Positions 12,437 through 24,339 of a stretch of DNA of 64,000 nt are shown piece by piece. Location of the stretch: NCBI GenBank assembly GCA_024220525.1, contig JAMYWO010000014.1, positions 224,952-288,951 on the forward strand, in the 5' to 3' direction. The stretch is from Cochliopodium minus. Lineage: Eukaryota > Discosea > Himatismenida > Cochliopodiidae. Under the pieces are notes generated by a model, which had not been told where the DNA came from, did not search any database, and saw only the letters and a program-made list of their open reading frames with translations. How positions within the stretch are numbered: the stretch's first letter is position 1; each line of letters begins with the position of its first letter. Position numbers and translations under genes: made by a program.

Positions 12437-12862
12437 TTTTATTTTTATTTTTATATATTTTTTCAATAATTGAATTTTCTTCGAGCTAATTCAGGTTTTG
12501 AATGACGTCACATCCAGTTATAACTCAAACTGAATATCATTTGATCAATTAATTCTAACAAATAAAAAAAATAGCATAGATATCACTTAATTTTTAAATA
12601 TTGGAATGATTATGTTGAATTAACAATAAATTTTTGATTGAAACTCGTTACATCAATAAATTCTCAAAAAATTTAAACGACTATTTGCTTTTTTTTTTTA
12701 TATTTTCCATAAAATTGATATAAAAAACATATTTAGAAGTTGGATTGACATCTAATATCCAAATTAACTTCAAAATGCTGTTCTTCAATTGAAATTTTAT
12801 AAATTTTTGTAAAAAAAAAATTTGGGACATTTTAAATTCAAAAGAGAAGATTTTAACCCAAT
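12437..12862. promoter_or_regulatory. divergent UFD1 / RasGEF promoter with CRE-like palindrome
   Basis: This 426-base gap separates the two start codons and must hold both promoters. It contains the perfect palindrome TGACGTCA at 12503-12510, identical to the CRE/ATF bZIP site and notable in DNA this poor in G and C. Whether any factor binds it is unknown. Confidence 0.4.
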
Positions 12863-15800
12863 ATGCGTACTGATTCATCTCCAGAAGTATTATATACTGA
12901 TGTCAAAAGATTCAGAAGCAGTTCTATTCACCCAGGAAATATGAATAGCAATATGAATAACAATAATAATGGCAATGAAAGCAATAATATCAATGATATC
13001 TATGCACCTGATTTGTTATATGGATTTCTGAGGAAAACTGGAAACTCAAATAACAGATACAGAGAAAGGTAGAATTAAAATAAATATTTATATTTATATT
13101 TCCTTATATAAATTTTTAATATATCTAAACTTCTTTATCTCATTACTTATTGATTCACTTTTATAAATATTTATTTTATATTTTTCTCAAGATGGTTTCA
13201 ACAAGAGCAATCTATGATTTATTATTATTCAAATAAAACATCAAAGGAACCATTAGGTTTCATAGATTTGAATAAGATGATCTCTGTGGAGAGGGATTCA
13301 AAAAATACAGGTAATATTCTTTTTATTTTGAATATAAAATACGATACACGAAAGAAAAATAGATATGTACACCATATTCACAATCCATTTCTTTAAATCC
13401 ATCAATAGATTCAATTATATTGTTGGTTATTAAAATTAAATATTTTATTCTTAAATTCAATAGAGATATTCAGGATATTGACAAATGATAGAGTATGGCA
13501 TTTGAAATCATCAGAAGATAATGTGATAGAACATTGGATCACAACATTAAGATTGTGGAAATCCTTCATAGAAACCACCAATAAATTAAAAAGCAAGAAA
13601 AATCAAACCATGATAGTGAATAATAAATCAGTGGATGATCCATTGATATCTATAAATTCATGTTTTTTAGAATTTCTTAAAATTCAATTAAGAACACTTG
13701 TAAGAAAAAAAGACAAAAATATAATTCATTCAAGTTCAAAAAAAAATTTAATTTAATCTTCCTTTTTAAAAAGAATTTTTTTTTAAATATTAAAGAGAAT
13801 ACAAACCCATCTTTTAAACATTTTCTTCATTTAGAAATCTAAAGTTCAGCACAGAAATTATATTTCCGAAAGAGATCAGCTATTGAACAAGATAGGGGAA
13901 CTTTCCAAAAAAAATAAACTTCAGAAGGAGAAGCTGAGAAAACTAGAATTGGATCTTGAGGATTCAGAGTTAGAGACATATGACGAAGGAAGTAAATATC
14001 TTAACAATTTCCAAGAAAACATCAATCAAGTGGAACTTGTCTTATCGAAAATGAAGATGTCCATGCAAGACTTGCAAGTAACCCAATCAAAGCTCCAAAA
14101 AAGACAAGTGGTGCCTGAATCAGAATTAGAATTGAATAAGACGCTCAGAACAATGTTATATGCTTTAGACAACACTCTTAAGTTGAACATTCCCATCACC
14201 AAACAAAGGGAAGAGCTCGAGCAGCGTGCACAGTTATTGGTGGAGGAGAGTGAGTATCTTGACAAAGAAGAAAACAGAATCATCGATTTGCTTCAAACAA
14301 AGAAAACTCAGAGAAATCTCGTCGAAGAGCTCAATAATATCTCCGAAAGTTTGTCTTCTTCTTTGAAAATGATCAACTGCGACGACAATCACCAATGGAA
14401 CGAAGAAAAATCTGAATTCCTCCAAAAACAAATGAAAGAACTCAAAACTCTTTCTTACAACATCTCTTCCAAGTTCCCCACCGAACAAAACATTTTCAAC
14501 ATCCTTGTCAAGAATGAGGAGCTTCCCAAGGAGTCTATGTCTGTTCTCCGAAATTTCAACTTGGACGTGGAGGACATCAAATATGAAGGGAATTCCGTAA
14601 AGTCAATAACATTCGACAAATTATTTGAATTAATGGTCATGGGTAAAAAAATTTTAAATTTTTTTATTTTTATTTTATTTTTATTTTATTTATTTTTTTA
14701 TTTAAAATTTAAATTTATTTTTTTTGTCAAAGGTGATTTTCCTCATCAGATTGATCCCATAGAACACGTTTTTCTTATAAACTACAAATATCTCATTGCC
14801 CCTCTCGATTTGCTGGAGAAACTCATTTTGACTTACTGCACCACCCCAAGCTTATACGGAGATTCCTCTCAATTTGGAAATATAGAAGAAAGAATGAGGC
14901 CCGTAAGATTAAGGGTGATTAATATCATTAAAAAGTGGGTCAGATTTCACCCGTAAAAATATTAATTTTTTTTTAAACTTTTTTTATATAATATTCAATA
15001 AATCTTTTTTCTTTCAATCTTCATTAATTTAATTTTTATTTTATTTTTTCATTTTTCATTAATTTTATTTTTATAATTTTTATTTTATATTCATATTTAA
15101 TTTTTATTTTTATTAATTTTTTTAAATTTTTATTTTATCACTTATTTTTTTTATTATTTTTATTTTGAATATATTTTTTCATTTATTTGTTATTTTTATT
15201 AAATTTTGTTAGGTCTGATTTTGAAAATAAAACACTCAAAAAATTGTTGTTGACATTTGTAAATTTGACCATCAAAACATCCTTCCCTTCCATTGCCAAA
15301 TCTCTCGCCCTTACCCTCATGAACTCCAAAAAAGACATCCTCACAAGTGAAGAGATTCCCCTCCCTTCCTTATTGCCCAATGATCTCAACAGTTTTACTT
15401 TCTTAGAGCTTAATTCTACTGTAAATTTGTTTTATATTTAGTATTTTTGATTTTATTTTATTTATTTATTTTTTATTTTAAATTATTTTTTTTAATTTAA
15501 TTTTACATTTTTTATTTTACATTTTACATATTATTTTTTATTTTACATTTTATTTTTTATTTTACATTGTTCATTTAATTTTACATTATTTATTTTAAAA
15601 TTTTTCATTTCTATTTTTATTTTTTATTTTACATTTTACATTTTTTTTGTTTTTTGTTTTTTTTTTGATTTTGAAAACTTTTTGAAAATAGGAAATAGCT
15701 CGACAAGTCACCCTCATTTGCTTCGAAAAATATCAACAAATAGAAATACACGAAATCAAATCATATGTAAAAAAGAATAAAGGTAAAGAATTTAATATTT

Positions 15801-17066
15801 TTTATTTTTTCATTTGTTTTTTTAAATTTTTTATTTTTTATTTTTTATTTTTTATTTTTTAATAGATATGCATGCTCCAAACATCATAAGCTTCATTGAA
15901 ATGTTGAATGGATTGACTCATATAGTGATGACTTCTTTGGTTGTTCAGATTCAGACGGAGTTAAGAGTTTCTTATTTCAAAAAGTGGATCACTGTCTTGC
16001 AAGAGTTATTTGAAATGAAAAACTTTTGTGCATTTGAAGGTAAAAATAATTTTCTATTTTATACTTTTATTTTTATTTAATATTTGTATTTATTGCTTAT
16101 TTTTATTTGATTTGATTTTTATTGATTTTTTAACACTAGTTTTTTATTTTTTTTAATTTTATTTCCATATATTATATATTTTTATTTATTTTTTCATTTC
16201 GATTTTGATTTATTTTATTTTTACTTTTGATTTTGATTTTGATTTATTTTATTTTATTTTATTTTTTATTAAATTTTTTTTTATTATTTTTTTTTTATTA
16301 TTTTTTATTATTTTTTATTTTAATAGCGATTCTGGGAGCTTTTTGGGTTCAACCGGTTCATAGATTAAGAGAAACTTTTGCAGCTTTGGGAAAGGACACT
16401 CTCAAAATACTCGATCAATTCCAAGGTGTCAACGCTCAAAATTTTAAACAATTAAGACTGCTTTGTTCACAAGTAAAAATTAAAAAATAATTCAAAAAAA
16501 ATTAAAAAATAAATTAAAAAAATATTAAAAATCTAATAATTAAAAAGTAATTAAAAAATATTTAAAATAAAAATTAATTCAAAATTTAAAATAATTTAAA
16601 AAATATTATAAAATAATTCAAATCAATTTAAAATTAAAATTTGATTGCAAATAAAATAATAAAAATAAAAAATTTACTAGTTTAAAAAATCAAAAAATTT
16701 ATTCAAATTTTTAATAAATATTTCCAAATTTTAATCATAAATCAAAAATTGAATTTTAATTTTATTATTCAATAAAATTAGTCAAATACACATTGCATTC
16801 CATACTTTGGAATCTACTTGAAAGATCTCACCTACCTGAACGAGCTGCCCCTCTACCTCGAGAAGAACCTCATCAACCTGAAAAAGATGAACATGGAGGC
16901 GCAAGCGATGGAGAGCATCATCAACTTCCAGAAATTCAACTACCCCTTCTTGCCTCAACCCAAAATCCAAGAATTCATCTTGAAATCTAAACAACTTGAT
17001 TTGGATGCTGCCATGAAATTGTCTTCTTTGATAGAGAAAGATAGAAAGTCTAAAGTTAACAATTAA
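12863..17066 (+). CDS. Ras guanine-nucleotide exchange factor with PH domain
   Basis: About nine exons from ATG 12863 to TAA 17066. Order: Asn/Ser-rich start; PH domain (GFLRKTG, RWFQQEQSMIYYYS, EPLGFIDLNKM, ILTNDRVWHLKSSEDNVIEHW); long coiled coil (13836-14620); REM/RasGEF-N domain (SVKSITFDKLFELMVMG, DFPHQIDPIEHVFLINYKYL); then the CDC25-type catalytic domain (EIARQVTLICFEKYQQIEIHE, APNIISFIEMLNGLTHIV, FWVQPVHRL and, last, YFGIYLKDLTYL). The iPxxGxxLxDL helix-hairpin region needed for nucleotide release is intact. Role: loads a Ras/Rap GTPase with GTP at membranes marked by phosphoinositides. Many RasGEFs occur in dictyostelids. The last exon (16780-17066) is markedly GC-richer than its neighbours. 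Confidence 0.9.
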
Positions 17067-17499
17067 TTTATTTTTTTTAAAAAAATTTTTTTTTTTTTAT
17101 TTTTTTGTTTTTCCTCTCTCACTTTGTTCTTCTTTCTTCTTTCTTCTCTCGTATTGAAGAGAAAACTTTTTTTTTTTTCATTTCTTCCTTTTGACCTTTT
17201 GTTTGGGAATTTACATTGTATTTAAATTTTTTTTCAAAAAAAAAGAAAAAAAAAAAACTTTTCTCTGAATAAATATTATTCAAAAAAACATTATTTTTTT
17301 TTATTTTGATCAAGAACTCCAATTTTGACTGGAACATGCTACATTTGCCAAAAAATTATCAAAAAGCCAAGAACATCAAAGATTTAAATCCTAACCATTA
17401 ATATTAAATTAATTTGCGAATCATTGTGAAAGATCCGTTACAAATATAGAAAAGAAAGGAATTTTTAATAGAATGTACTTGTTTTTTGTCAAACAGTTT

Positions 17500-18071
17500 T
17501 TATTTTAACAAATTTTTGTTGACAGGAAAAACCGCAACATTAGTAAAATTTAGTTCTTCGTTGAAGATAAACAAGCAGTTTATCACATCAATAATCCAAC
17601 AACCTTTAATAACTCGAACTCTCAAAAAAACGAAATTTCCTAAACCTCCATCACTTAAAAAGATTGAACTATCACATTTCTTAAGAAAGTTCCATTGATA
17701 AGTTATATGGGGAGTTTTGATTAGGATGTGATCACTGAACATAACGATTACAATTTCCATTTGTTTTTTTTTCATTTTTGCAAAAGGTTCTACTAATTTT
17801 GATTCAATGTCAACATCCTCAAGTTCTAACTTCATTTTTACATTCTCAATAAAAATTATATCTTTTTTAAATATAAAGTTTAGAAGATTTAGAAAATTTT
17901 TTTTCTATTCTTTTTACCTCCACCTATTACCTCTTTTTTTTCTTGACTCAACCATTTATTTAAAGGTAGATAATAATCTTTAAAAAATTTGGAGAATTCT
18001 AAACATTTCTCACTTTTTCCATACCCATTGGAAAATCCAAATTTAAATAAGTTCTCTTCTTCCTCAAACAT
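17500..18071 (-). CDS. small uncharacterised protein, possibly PH-like
   Basis: Two exons, about 17920-18071 (MFEEEENLFKFGFSNGYGKS) and 17500-17847, spliced in phase as QEKKE then NVKMKLELEDV. About 160 residues in all. The second exon alternates hydrophobic strands (IVIVMFSDHILIKTPHITYQW, NFVFLRVRVIKGCWIID, LFIFNEEL). The FSDHILI strand and spacing are reminiscent of a PH/GRAM-type barrel, but the match is weak and the closing helix is not visible. Convergent with the RasGEF gene. Function unknown. Confidence 0.5.
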
Positions 18072-18681
18072 TTTTTTTTTAAAAAATTTTTCTTTTTTTT
18101 TTTTTTTTTTAAATGATCATTCTTTATTTTTTTAATTATTCTCAACCTTAGTTAATCTTTTATTTCTCTAAATTTTAAATAAAAAAAGAAGAGTAAATCA
18201 GGTTGATGGAAAAGATTTTATATTTTAGAGCAATAAATTTATTTGTGTTTATGATGTATATCATTCTTTTTTTATTATTTTTTCAAATATTAAAATTTGT
18301 GGAACATATACCTTTGTTTGAAAGAAATATTTCATTATATTTCCCAAGATATCTTATCTAGATGTTTACATCATTTATCTCAATGGAATATTAATAGTTT
18401 GTATGATCTTTTTGTTCCAATAAAAAATTGTCCAACCATCAAGATTTAATAAGTTCTAGAATAGAAATCATCTTGATTTGCCTTTGAAGGAAATATAATT
18501 AGAGACTCTTTTGCTTTGTTGATTAAATATAATCACAAAAAAATATCCTTTGAATATAAAATGATGTGATTTGTTTGGGAAATAAAAAAATAGACAACAT
18601 AATTTGTGGTACTAATTTTAAATAAGAAAAATTAAAGGGTTAAAAAAATAAAAAAAAAACTTTTTAAAAAACGAAAACCAT
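18072..18681. other. intergenic region (divergent promoters)
   Basis: About 610 bases between the start of the small minus-strand gene and the start of the GLUG-type gene. AT-rich, with no open frame or structured RNA I can support. It presumably holds both promoters. Confidence 0.5.
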
Positions 18682-21138
18682 ATGAAAGTAATTCTTTAAT
18701 TTTTTAGAATTATTTTTAATTAAATTTATTTAGTTCATCTCTGTCATCTTTGTTTTGGTTTCTTTCATCTTTCTTTTTCTGATGTCAAGTGCAAATGGAC
18801 AGATAATTATTGTTCCTGATTGTGCTTTTTTGCAAAACAATATCATCTTCAACGATTCTAATGTAGAATATCAATTAGCTTCGAATATTATAAAAAAAAA
18901 AAATCAATTTGAAATATTTTTTTCACTTTATAAATTTTAATTTGAATAAAAAGATCGTATTGTTTAAACAATTTAATTCCAAAATATTCTAAAGCAATCA
19001 ATTTTCAAATTTATTTTTCTTTTTTTCAAAAAAAATATTAATTTAGGATTGTTCAACAGTGAATCCTTTCGTACCTGGAACCAATACATTCAAAGGGATA
19101 TTTGATGGAAAGGGATTTAAAATAATGAATCTTAATATCACCAATTTTGATCCTGGTCCGATTTTAGGTGTGGGACTATTTGGTATCGTTAATCAAGCTA
19201 CATTCACCAATTTGACATTGCAGGATGTTTCTTTGGATACAAGTAAATCTAATGCGGGTTTCTTAGTTGGTTCATGTAATGGATGTTACATTGGCAACAT
19301 TCATATTACTACACACATCCAAACTCAAAACATCATCCGAGGATTAAATTTTGTTGGTGGAGTAGTTGGAATATTTGGGAATGGTAAATAATTTTTATTC
19401 ATTTTTATTTTTATTCATTTTTACCTTTTTTTTTAGATTCAACTATTACAAATTGCACTGTTACTAACACAACAGTATATGGCTTTGGTGGTGTTGGTGG
19501 TTTGTTTGGTGGTTTATTTTTTGGTTATACACAAGTAACGAATGTTTACAATCATGGGTATCCATCTGATCCTAACAAATTGATTGTTAATGGAACAGGT
19601 AATATTTTTATTTCTAAAAATTTTTTTTTTTGATTATTATAAACGAAATTTCTAGGTAATTGTGGAGGAATAGTTGGTTTTTTTCAGGTATTTTTTAATT
19701 TTTTATTTAAATTTAATTTTCTTAATTTTCTTTAAAGAGGGTTATATTACCAAATCTGGTGTTTCTAGGGGTACAATAAATTGTGAGGTTATTGGTGGTG
19801 GTAAACAAAAGTTTAAATAAATTTATTTATTCTTATAGGTAATTTGATTCAAAAACGTAGGTTTCGGAGGTCAGTTATATAACTCATTTTTTGATCAAAT
19901 TTATACAAGACCTGAAGTTAATGTTTTTGGAACCAATCAAGTAATTTAGATAACTTTTTATTTTCTCTTTTATTCAAAATTTTTTAATAAGTGTGGGGGC
20001 TTGTTTGGGTGCGGTACGATAAATCCTTCTAATCGTGGGTCATTTTTGAGAAATTCTTATTCTAGAACTAACAATGTTAATTGTACTGGCTCTAAAATTG
20101 GAGGTAAATATTTTCAAAATATTTAAAAACAATTTATTTTTTTTTCAAAAATTAATTAAATCAAAAAATTTATAATAAAGGGCTCTTTGGTATTATAACT
20201 ATTAGTTGGGAAAATTTAGAAATATCTAATATTTATGCTGCTACAAAAGTTTCTACCTCCAATTCTTCGTCAGCTTTAGTAAATTTTTTATCAAAACTCC
20301 AAAAAATTCATCTTAAAGAATTTCATTTTTAATTTATTTAATTCATTCATTTATTAATTTATTTTATTTTAAATTTTAGTTTGGGGCTTATTTTAGTGTT
20401 TCAACAAATATTACCAATTTATTCTACGATGAAACAATTGCAGCTGGTAGATTTGGTCAAGGTGTTGGAATGAACTGCGTAGATCTTTTCAACAATGTCA
20501 GTTCTATTTATCCACAAAACACAATATGGGGAAAGGATAGGTTGTTGATTGAATCCAACTATTCTCCTGGTGTTCTAAATTGTTCTGGTAAGATATAATA
20601 AATTATTTTTCAAAAATTTATTTAAAAAGATTCTTTCAACAAACATTTTATTCATTTTTAAATTTATTTTTTGATTAAAAGTTGACTTTAAATTTTTTTA
20701 ATTTTTTTTTTTATGAAAGGAGTACCTTCTACATTAATACCTTCAATTTTATCTTCGACACAAATACCAACAACTTCTCCATCAACGAATTCTCCATCAA
20801 TAATAACTCCATCAACAATAACTCCGTCAACAATAAGACCTTCCACGATCATTCCATCTACCATCACTCCATCAAGCATCACTCCCTCCAATCTAGTTCC
20901 AACAAGTAATCCTTCGAATACTCCTTCTGTAACAACTGCACCTTCCACTATTTCTCCAACAACACTTCCAACATCCATTCCAACTCGTTCTCCGTAATCA
21001 TCATTTTATATTTTATCTTTTTTAGTTTTATTTTTATTTTTTTTTTTTTTTCATTTTTTTTAAACCTCTAGATCAATTTCCAGTGTTGTTTCTTTTTCTA
21101 GTTTTCTTCTTTTCTTTTTGATTCTCATACTTTTTTGA
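18682..21138 (+). CDS. GLUG-repeat secreted surface protein with lipid- or membrane-anchor tail
   Basis: The coding start is a tiny exon, ATG AAA at 18682-18687. It splices to 18734, giving MK then FISVIFVLVSFIFLFLMSSA, a signal peptide. Then come repeated beta-helix units of the GLUG type: FKGIFDGKGFKIMNL, VGLFGIVNQATFTNLTLQ, VGGVVGIFGNDSTITNCTV, VGGLFGG, CGGLFGCG, GGLFGIITIS. A Pro/Ser/Thr stalk follows, with iterated PSTITPS units (20719-20990). The last exon (about 21072-21138) encodes SISSVVSFSSFLLFFLILILF and ends with TGA; this hydrophobic C-terminal end looks like a GPI-anchor signal or short membrane anchor. Paralogue of the gene at 41286-44590. Likely a cell-surface adhesin-like protein; partners unknown. 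Confidence 0.75.
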
Positions 21139-21318
21139 GATCTATCAAAAACTATTCTTAATTAAAAACTTAAACTTTAAAATTTTATTGTTCTGTATTA
21201 TATAAAACCTTTTTCAATTTCAAAATAAAATTTTTGAGTATAGAAATCTTTGATCAATCTACCCAAAACATTCTATCAAAGAGAGGGATTAATTTTTTTG
21301 AAGATAAAAAAAAAAAAA

Positions 21319-23186
21319 ATGCGGGAACTGTTTATTTTTCTCCTATTTTTTCTCCTCGCTTCCTTTGTGATTGAAGTGAGATCTCATATCGTGTTGAAGG
21401 AGAATTACTCCAACAGAATCGATCTGATGGAGGGAAAATATTTTTTTTGTTGGAACATCTTGCCCAACTCCATCATTGATATTGGAATCATAGCTGAATC
21501 TAAATCACCTGTATAACAAAATATTCCCGTTTTTATTTTTGAATCTATTAAAGAGTTCTGTATGTATAAATATTCAAAATATAATTTGGATATTGATATA
21601 TAGTATTCCATTAGTAATATCACATCTATCCATTCAATACTATCGATTTATATTCATCAGCATTATGTGTTCCCTTTTTATTAATTTCAAAAATTAAAAA
21701 TATATATTTTTCAGGTGTTGTTTGGAATAGATAATGGAGATCGTATCGAAATGATAATATCTTCATTTCAAAATGGAAAGGTATCAATGGAAGAGAAATG
21801 GTAAAAAATATTTTAGCTATAAAAAAATAAATAAATAATAATGCTGCATACAAGGATCATCAATTCAAATACAATCATAATGAACAATCAAGGTGAGATA
21901 TTTCACATTGAATAAAATTTTTATATTTTCATTCTCTTCCATTTTCAATTCAGAGGCATCTAAGATCATGGATTTTGAAGGTGAATATATGCATGGGTAT
22001 TTCAATCTCAAATTCAAAAAGAATTTCAACACGATTGGTAAAAAATAAATGACAAAAAAAATAAAAACAAATTTCAAAAAAAAAAAATAAAAAGATTTGA
22101 CACTAAGAAAAATAACAAAGGTATAAAATATTTTTTTATATTATTGTTATTTGTGTATTTATTATTTATTCATGATTTTAAATTATTAATTTTAATTTAA
22201 AAACATTTTTGAAAATTTTTTTTTTAATTAATTTTAAAAATATATTTTTTGTTTATAAATTTTTTTATTTTATTTTTATTTTTTAAAAACTTCTAAAGAT
22301 GATTTTTGGGATCGAAATAAAAGACGAAGAGAACATAGAAGAAAATGTAAATATAATCAAAAGAAACATGGTATTCGGACAATTGTCTCCCACGCTGATT
22401 CCTTCAGATTACAAGTTTAACTTGACACTGTTTGGAGGAAATTACAAAATGTACTGGAATATTGTCAACCAAACCATTTTTGATGTGGGGATTGTAGTGA
22501 AAGGGAATGGATGGGTTCAAAAAAAAAATTTCAAATATTAAAAATTAAATAAAATAATAATAAAAATAAAAAATAATAAAAAATGAAAAAAAATTTAAAA
22601 TATTAAATTAAATAAACTAAAAATAATGACAGGTTGGTTTTGGATTGAATAATGGTTCATACATGAATAATGCAGGTAAATAATTTTTATTATTTTATTT
22701 TATTTTATTTTATTTTATTTTATTATTTTTTATTTATTTGTTTCAAAAGATTTTGTTATGGGGAGATTAGTCAACAATACTTTTTTGGTTGAGGATAAAT
22801 GGTCCAAAACAGGCACTCCCATTTTGGACGTGGATTTAGGAGGGAGGGACAACATTTTGGAGTATGGTGGAGGAAGAAACAACAGCATTACTCAAATCAA
22901 ATTCAGAAAATATTTAAATACTGGAGATAGATATGTAAAAATCTTATTAAATTTTTTATTTTTAATTTAATTTTTATTTTTAATTTCTTATATTTTCAAA
23001 TTTTTTTTAATTTCTTATGTTTTTATTTTTTATTTTTTATTTTTTATTTTAAATTTTTTATTTTTTATTTTTTTATTTTTTATTTTTTATTTTTTATTTT
23101 TTATTTTTTATTTTTTATTTTTTAGTATTTACTTGAAAGTGGTGCAAATCCTAATTATCAAAGAACAAACTCTACCAAAACAGCAC
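21319..23186 (+). CDS. tandem DOMON-domain protein, N-terminal part of a DOMON-b561 gene
   Basis: Starts at ATG 21319 with a signal peptide (MRELFIFLLFFLLASFVIEV). Exons: 21319-21510, about 21717-21801, 21853-21892, about 21953-22038, 22095-22120, 22299-22514, 22634-22676, 22751-22934 and 23125-23186. Two DOMON domains follow: first YFFCWNILPNSIIDIGI and FGIDNGDRIEM; second NYKMYWNIVNQTIFDVGIVV, GWVGFGLNNGSYMNNADFVM, VEDKWSKTGTPILDVDLGGR and FRKYLNTGDRY. The 26-base exon 22095-22120 is needed to keep frame. DOMONs bind haem or sugar outside the cell. The gene stops at the N at 23187. Under the reversed-order model it continues into the piece ending at 1503, whose first exons are the end of a DOMON followed by cytochrome b561, giving a complete DOMON-DOMON-b561 reductase. 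Confidence 0.75.
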
Positions 23187-23187
23187 N
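23187..23187. other. single-N scaffold join (false adjacency)
   Basis: The left side is inside a coding exon of the DOMON gene. The right side is a (TTTTTTA)n intron that leads into an F-box exon. No reading links the two. Confidence 0.8.
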
Positions 23188-23834
23188 TTTTTATTTTTTA
23201 TTTTTTATTTTTTATTTTTTATTTTTTATTTTTTATTTTTTATTTTTTATTTCAAATTTTTTATTTCAAATTTTTTATTATTTGTAGAGAATTGGGATCA
23301 TCTCATCAACACAGACTCCCAAAAACCACTGTCAAAAGAAACACCCTCACTCAATGAAAACTTTTCTCTTCCAGAACAAAGAGGGCTAAGAGTAGCAATA
23401 TTTACTGAAATATTCAAATACTTGCCCGCCAAAGACACTTTGAACTGTTCACTCGTCAATAAAGAGTTTCTTTCCGTTTCAAGAAATGATAAAGTTTGGA
23501 AATCTCATTTTCAAAGAGATTTTCAGGAAGATTCTCTTTCTAATTCCAGCTTTTCTTCCAAAGTCCCCTTTTTCGTCTCTTATTACCGTTTTTTAGACCA
23601 AAAGCTTGAACTTGAAGCTCTTCTGGAAAAACCTCGCCCTAGAATGATGAGATGTGGTGTAATTTTTTATTTATTTCATTTTATTCTTATAATTCATTCT
23701 TTTTTTATTTATTTTACCTAAATCATTCCTAAATTTTTTTCATTTCATATTTTATTCATTTCTTTTTAATATTTTACTTATATTATTTATTTTTTATTTT
23801 TTATTTTTTAATATTTTACTTATATTATTTATTT

Positions 23835-23865
<31 letters not shown>

Positions 23866-24201
23866 CTTGTTGGTCTTTTTATTTTTTAGATTGATGCATT
23901 TCCCAGAAACGAACAATTAACAGAAAAACTCACAAACAACGAAATTAAGACGGAAGAAAAGGAGATGGTTGGATGTTGTCATGACTCAGTCGAAATAATA
24001 GCCCAAAAGTTGTTCTCCAAAAAGTCGTTCATTTCTCTTTCTAAAAAACCATTGTTTGAAGATGAAAACCAACTTGAAGAATGGAAGAAAAACTTGGTCA
24101 AACAAGTCAGCTTGGAGTGCATGGTTGATGAGATGGAAGAAAATTTGATTGAACATCGTATTTCTGATTTGATAGTCTCAAAACTTTTCAAAACTTATTA
24201 A
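23188..24201 (+). CDS. F-box protein, 3' exons (5' part at 44780-45791)
   Basis: Exons 23288-23658 and about 23891-24201, ending in TAA. The first reads NWDHLINTDSQKPLSKET, then an F-box: LRVAIFTEIFKYLPAKDTLN, CSLVNKEFLSVSRNDKVWKS. After it comes FQRDF and a helical region, ending VSKLFKTY. Family: the F-box binds Skp1 and brings substrates to a cullin-1 ubiquitin ligase. The substrate domain is not recognised. The first exon opens in phase 1 after a (TTTTTTA)n intron that reaches the N. The exon at 45393-45633 ends in phase 1 and enters the same repeat, so the two fit as one gene. Confidence 0.75.
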
Positions 24202-24339
24202 AAAGGAAATTTAATTTTTTTTTTTTGTAGACATGTCCAAAATTGACAACTTTATTAGCGGATATTAATTTATAACTTACAAAATTCAAACTGTTGTAAA
24301 ATTTTGAACATCTCTATTTTTTTTGAGAAATTTTTTTTT

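Noticed and set aside
23125-23186. Ankyrin-repeat fragment (YLLESGANPNYQ...KTA)
   Set aside because: It looks like an ankyrin unit, but it is a single exon in phase with the DOMON exon ending TGDRY, and no second unit is seen. Most likely it is part of the DOMON protein, and the resemblance is by chance.
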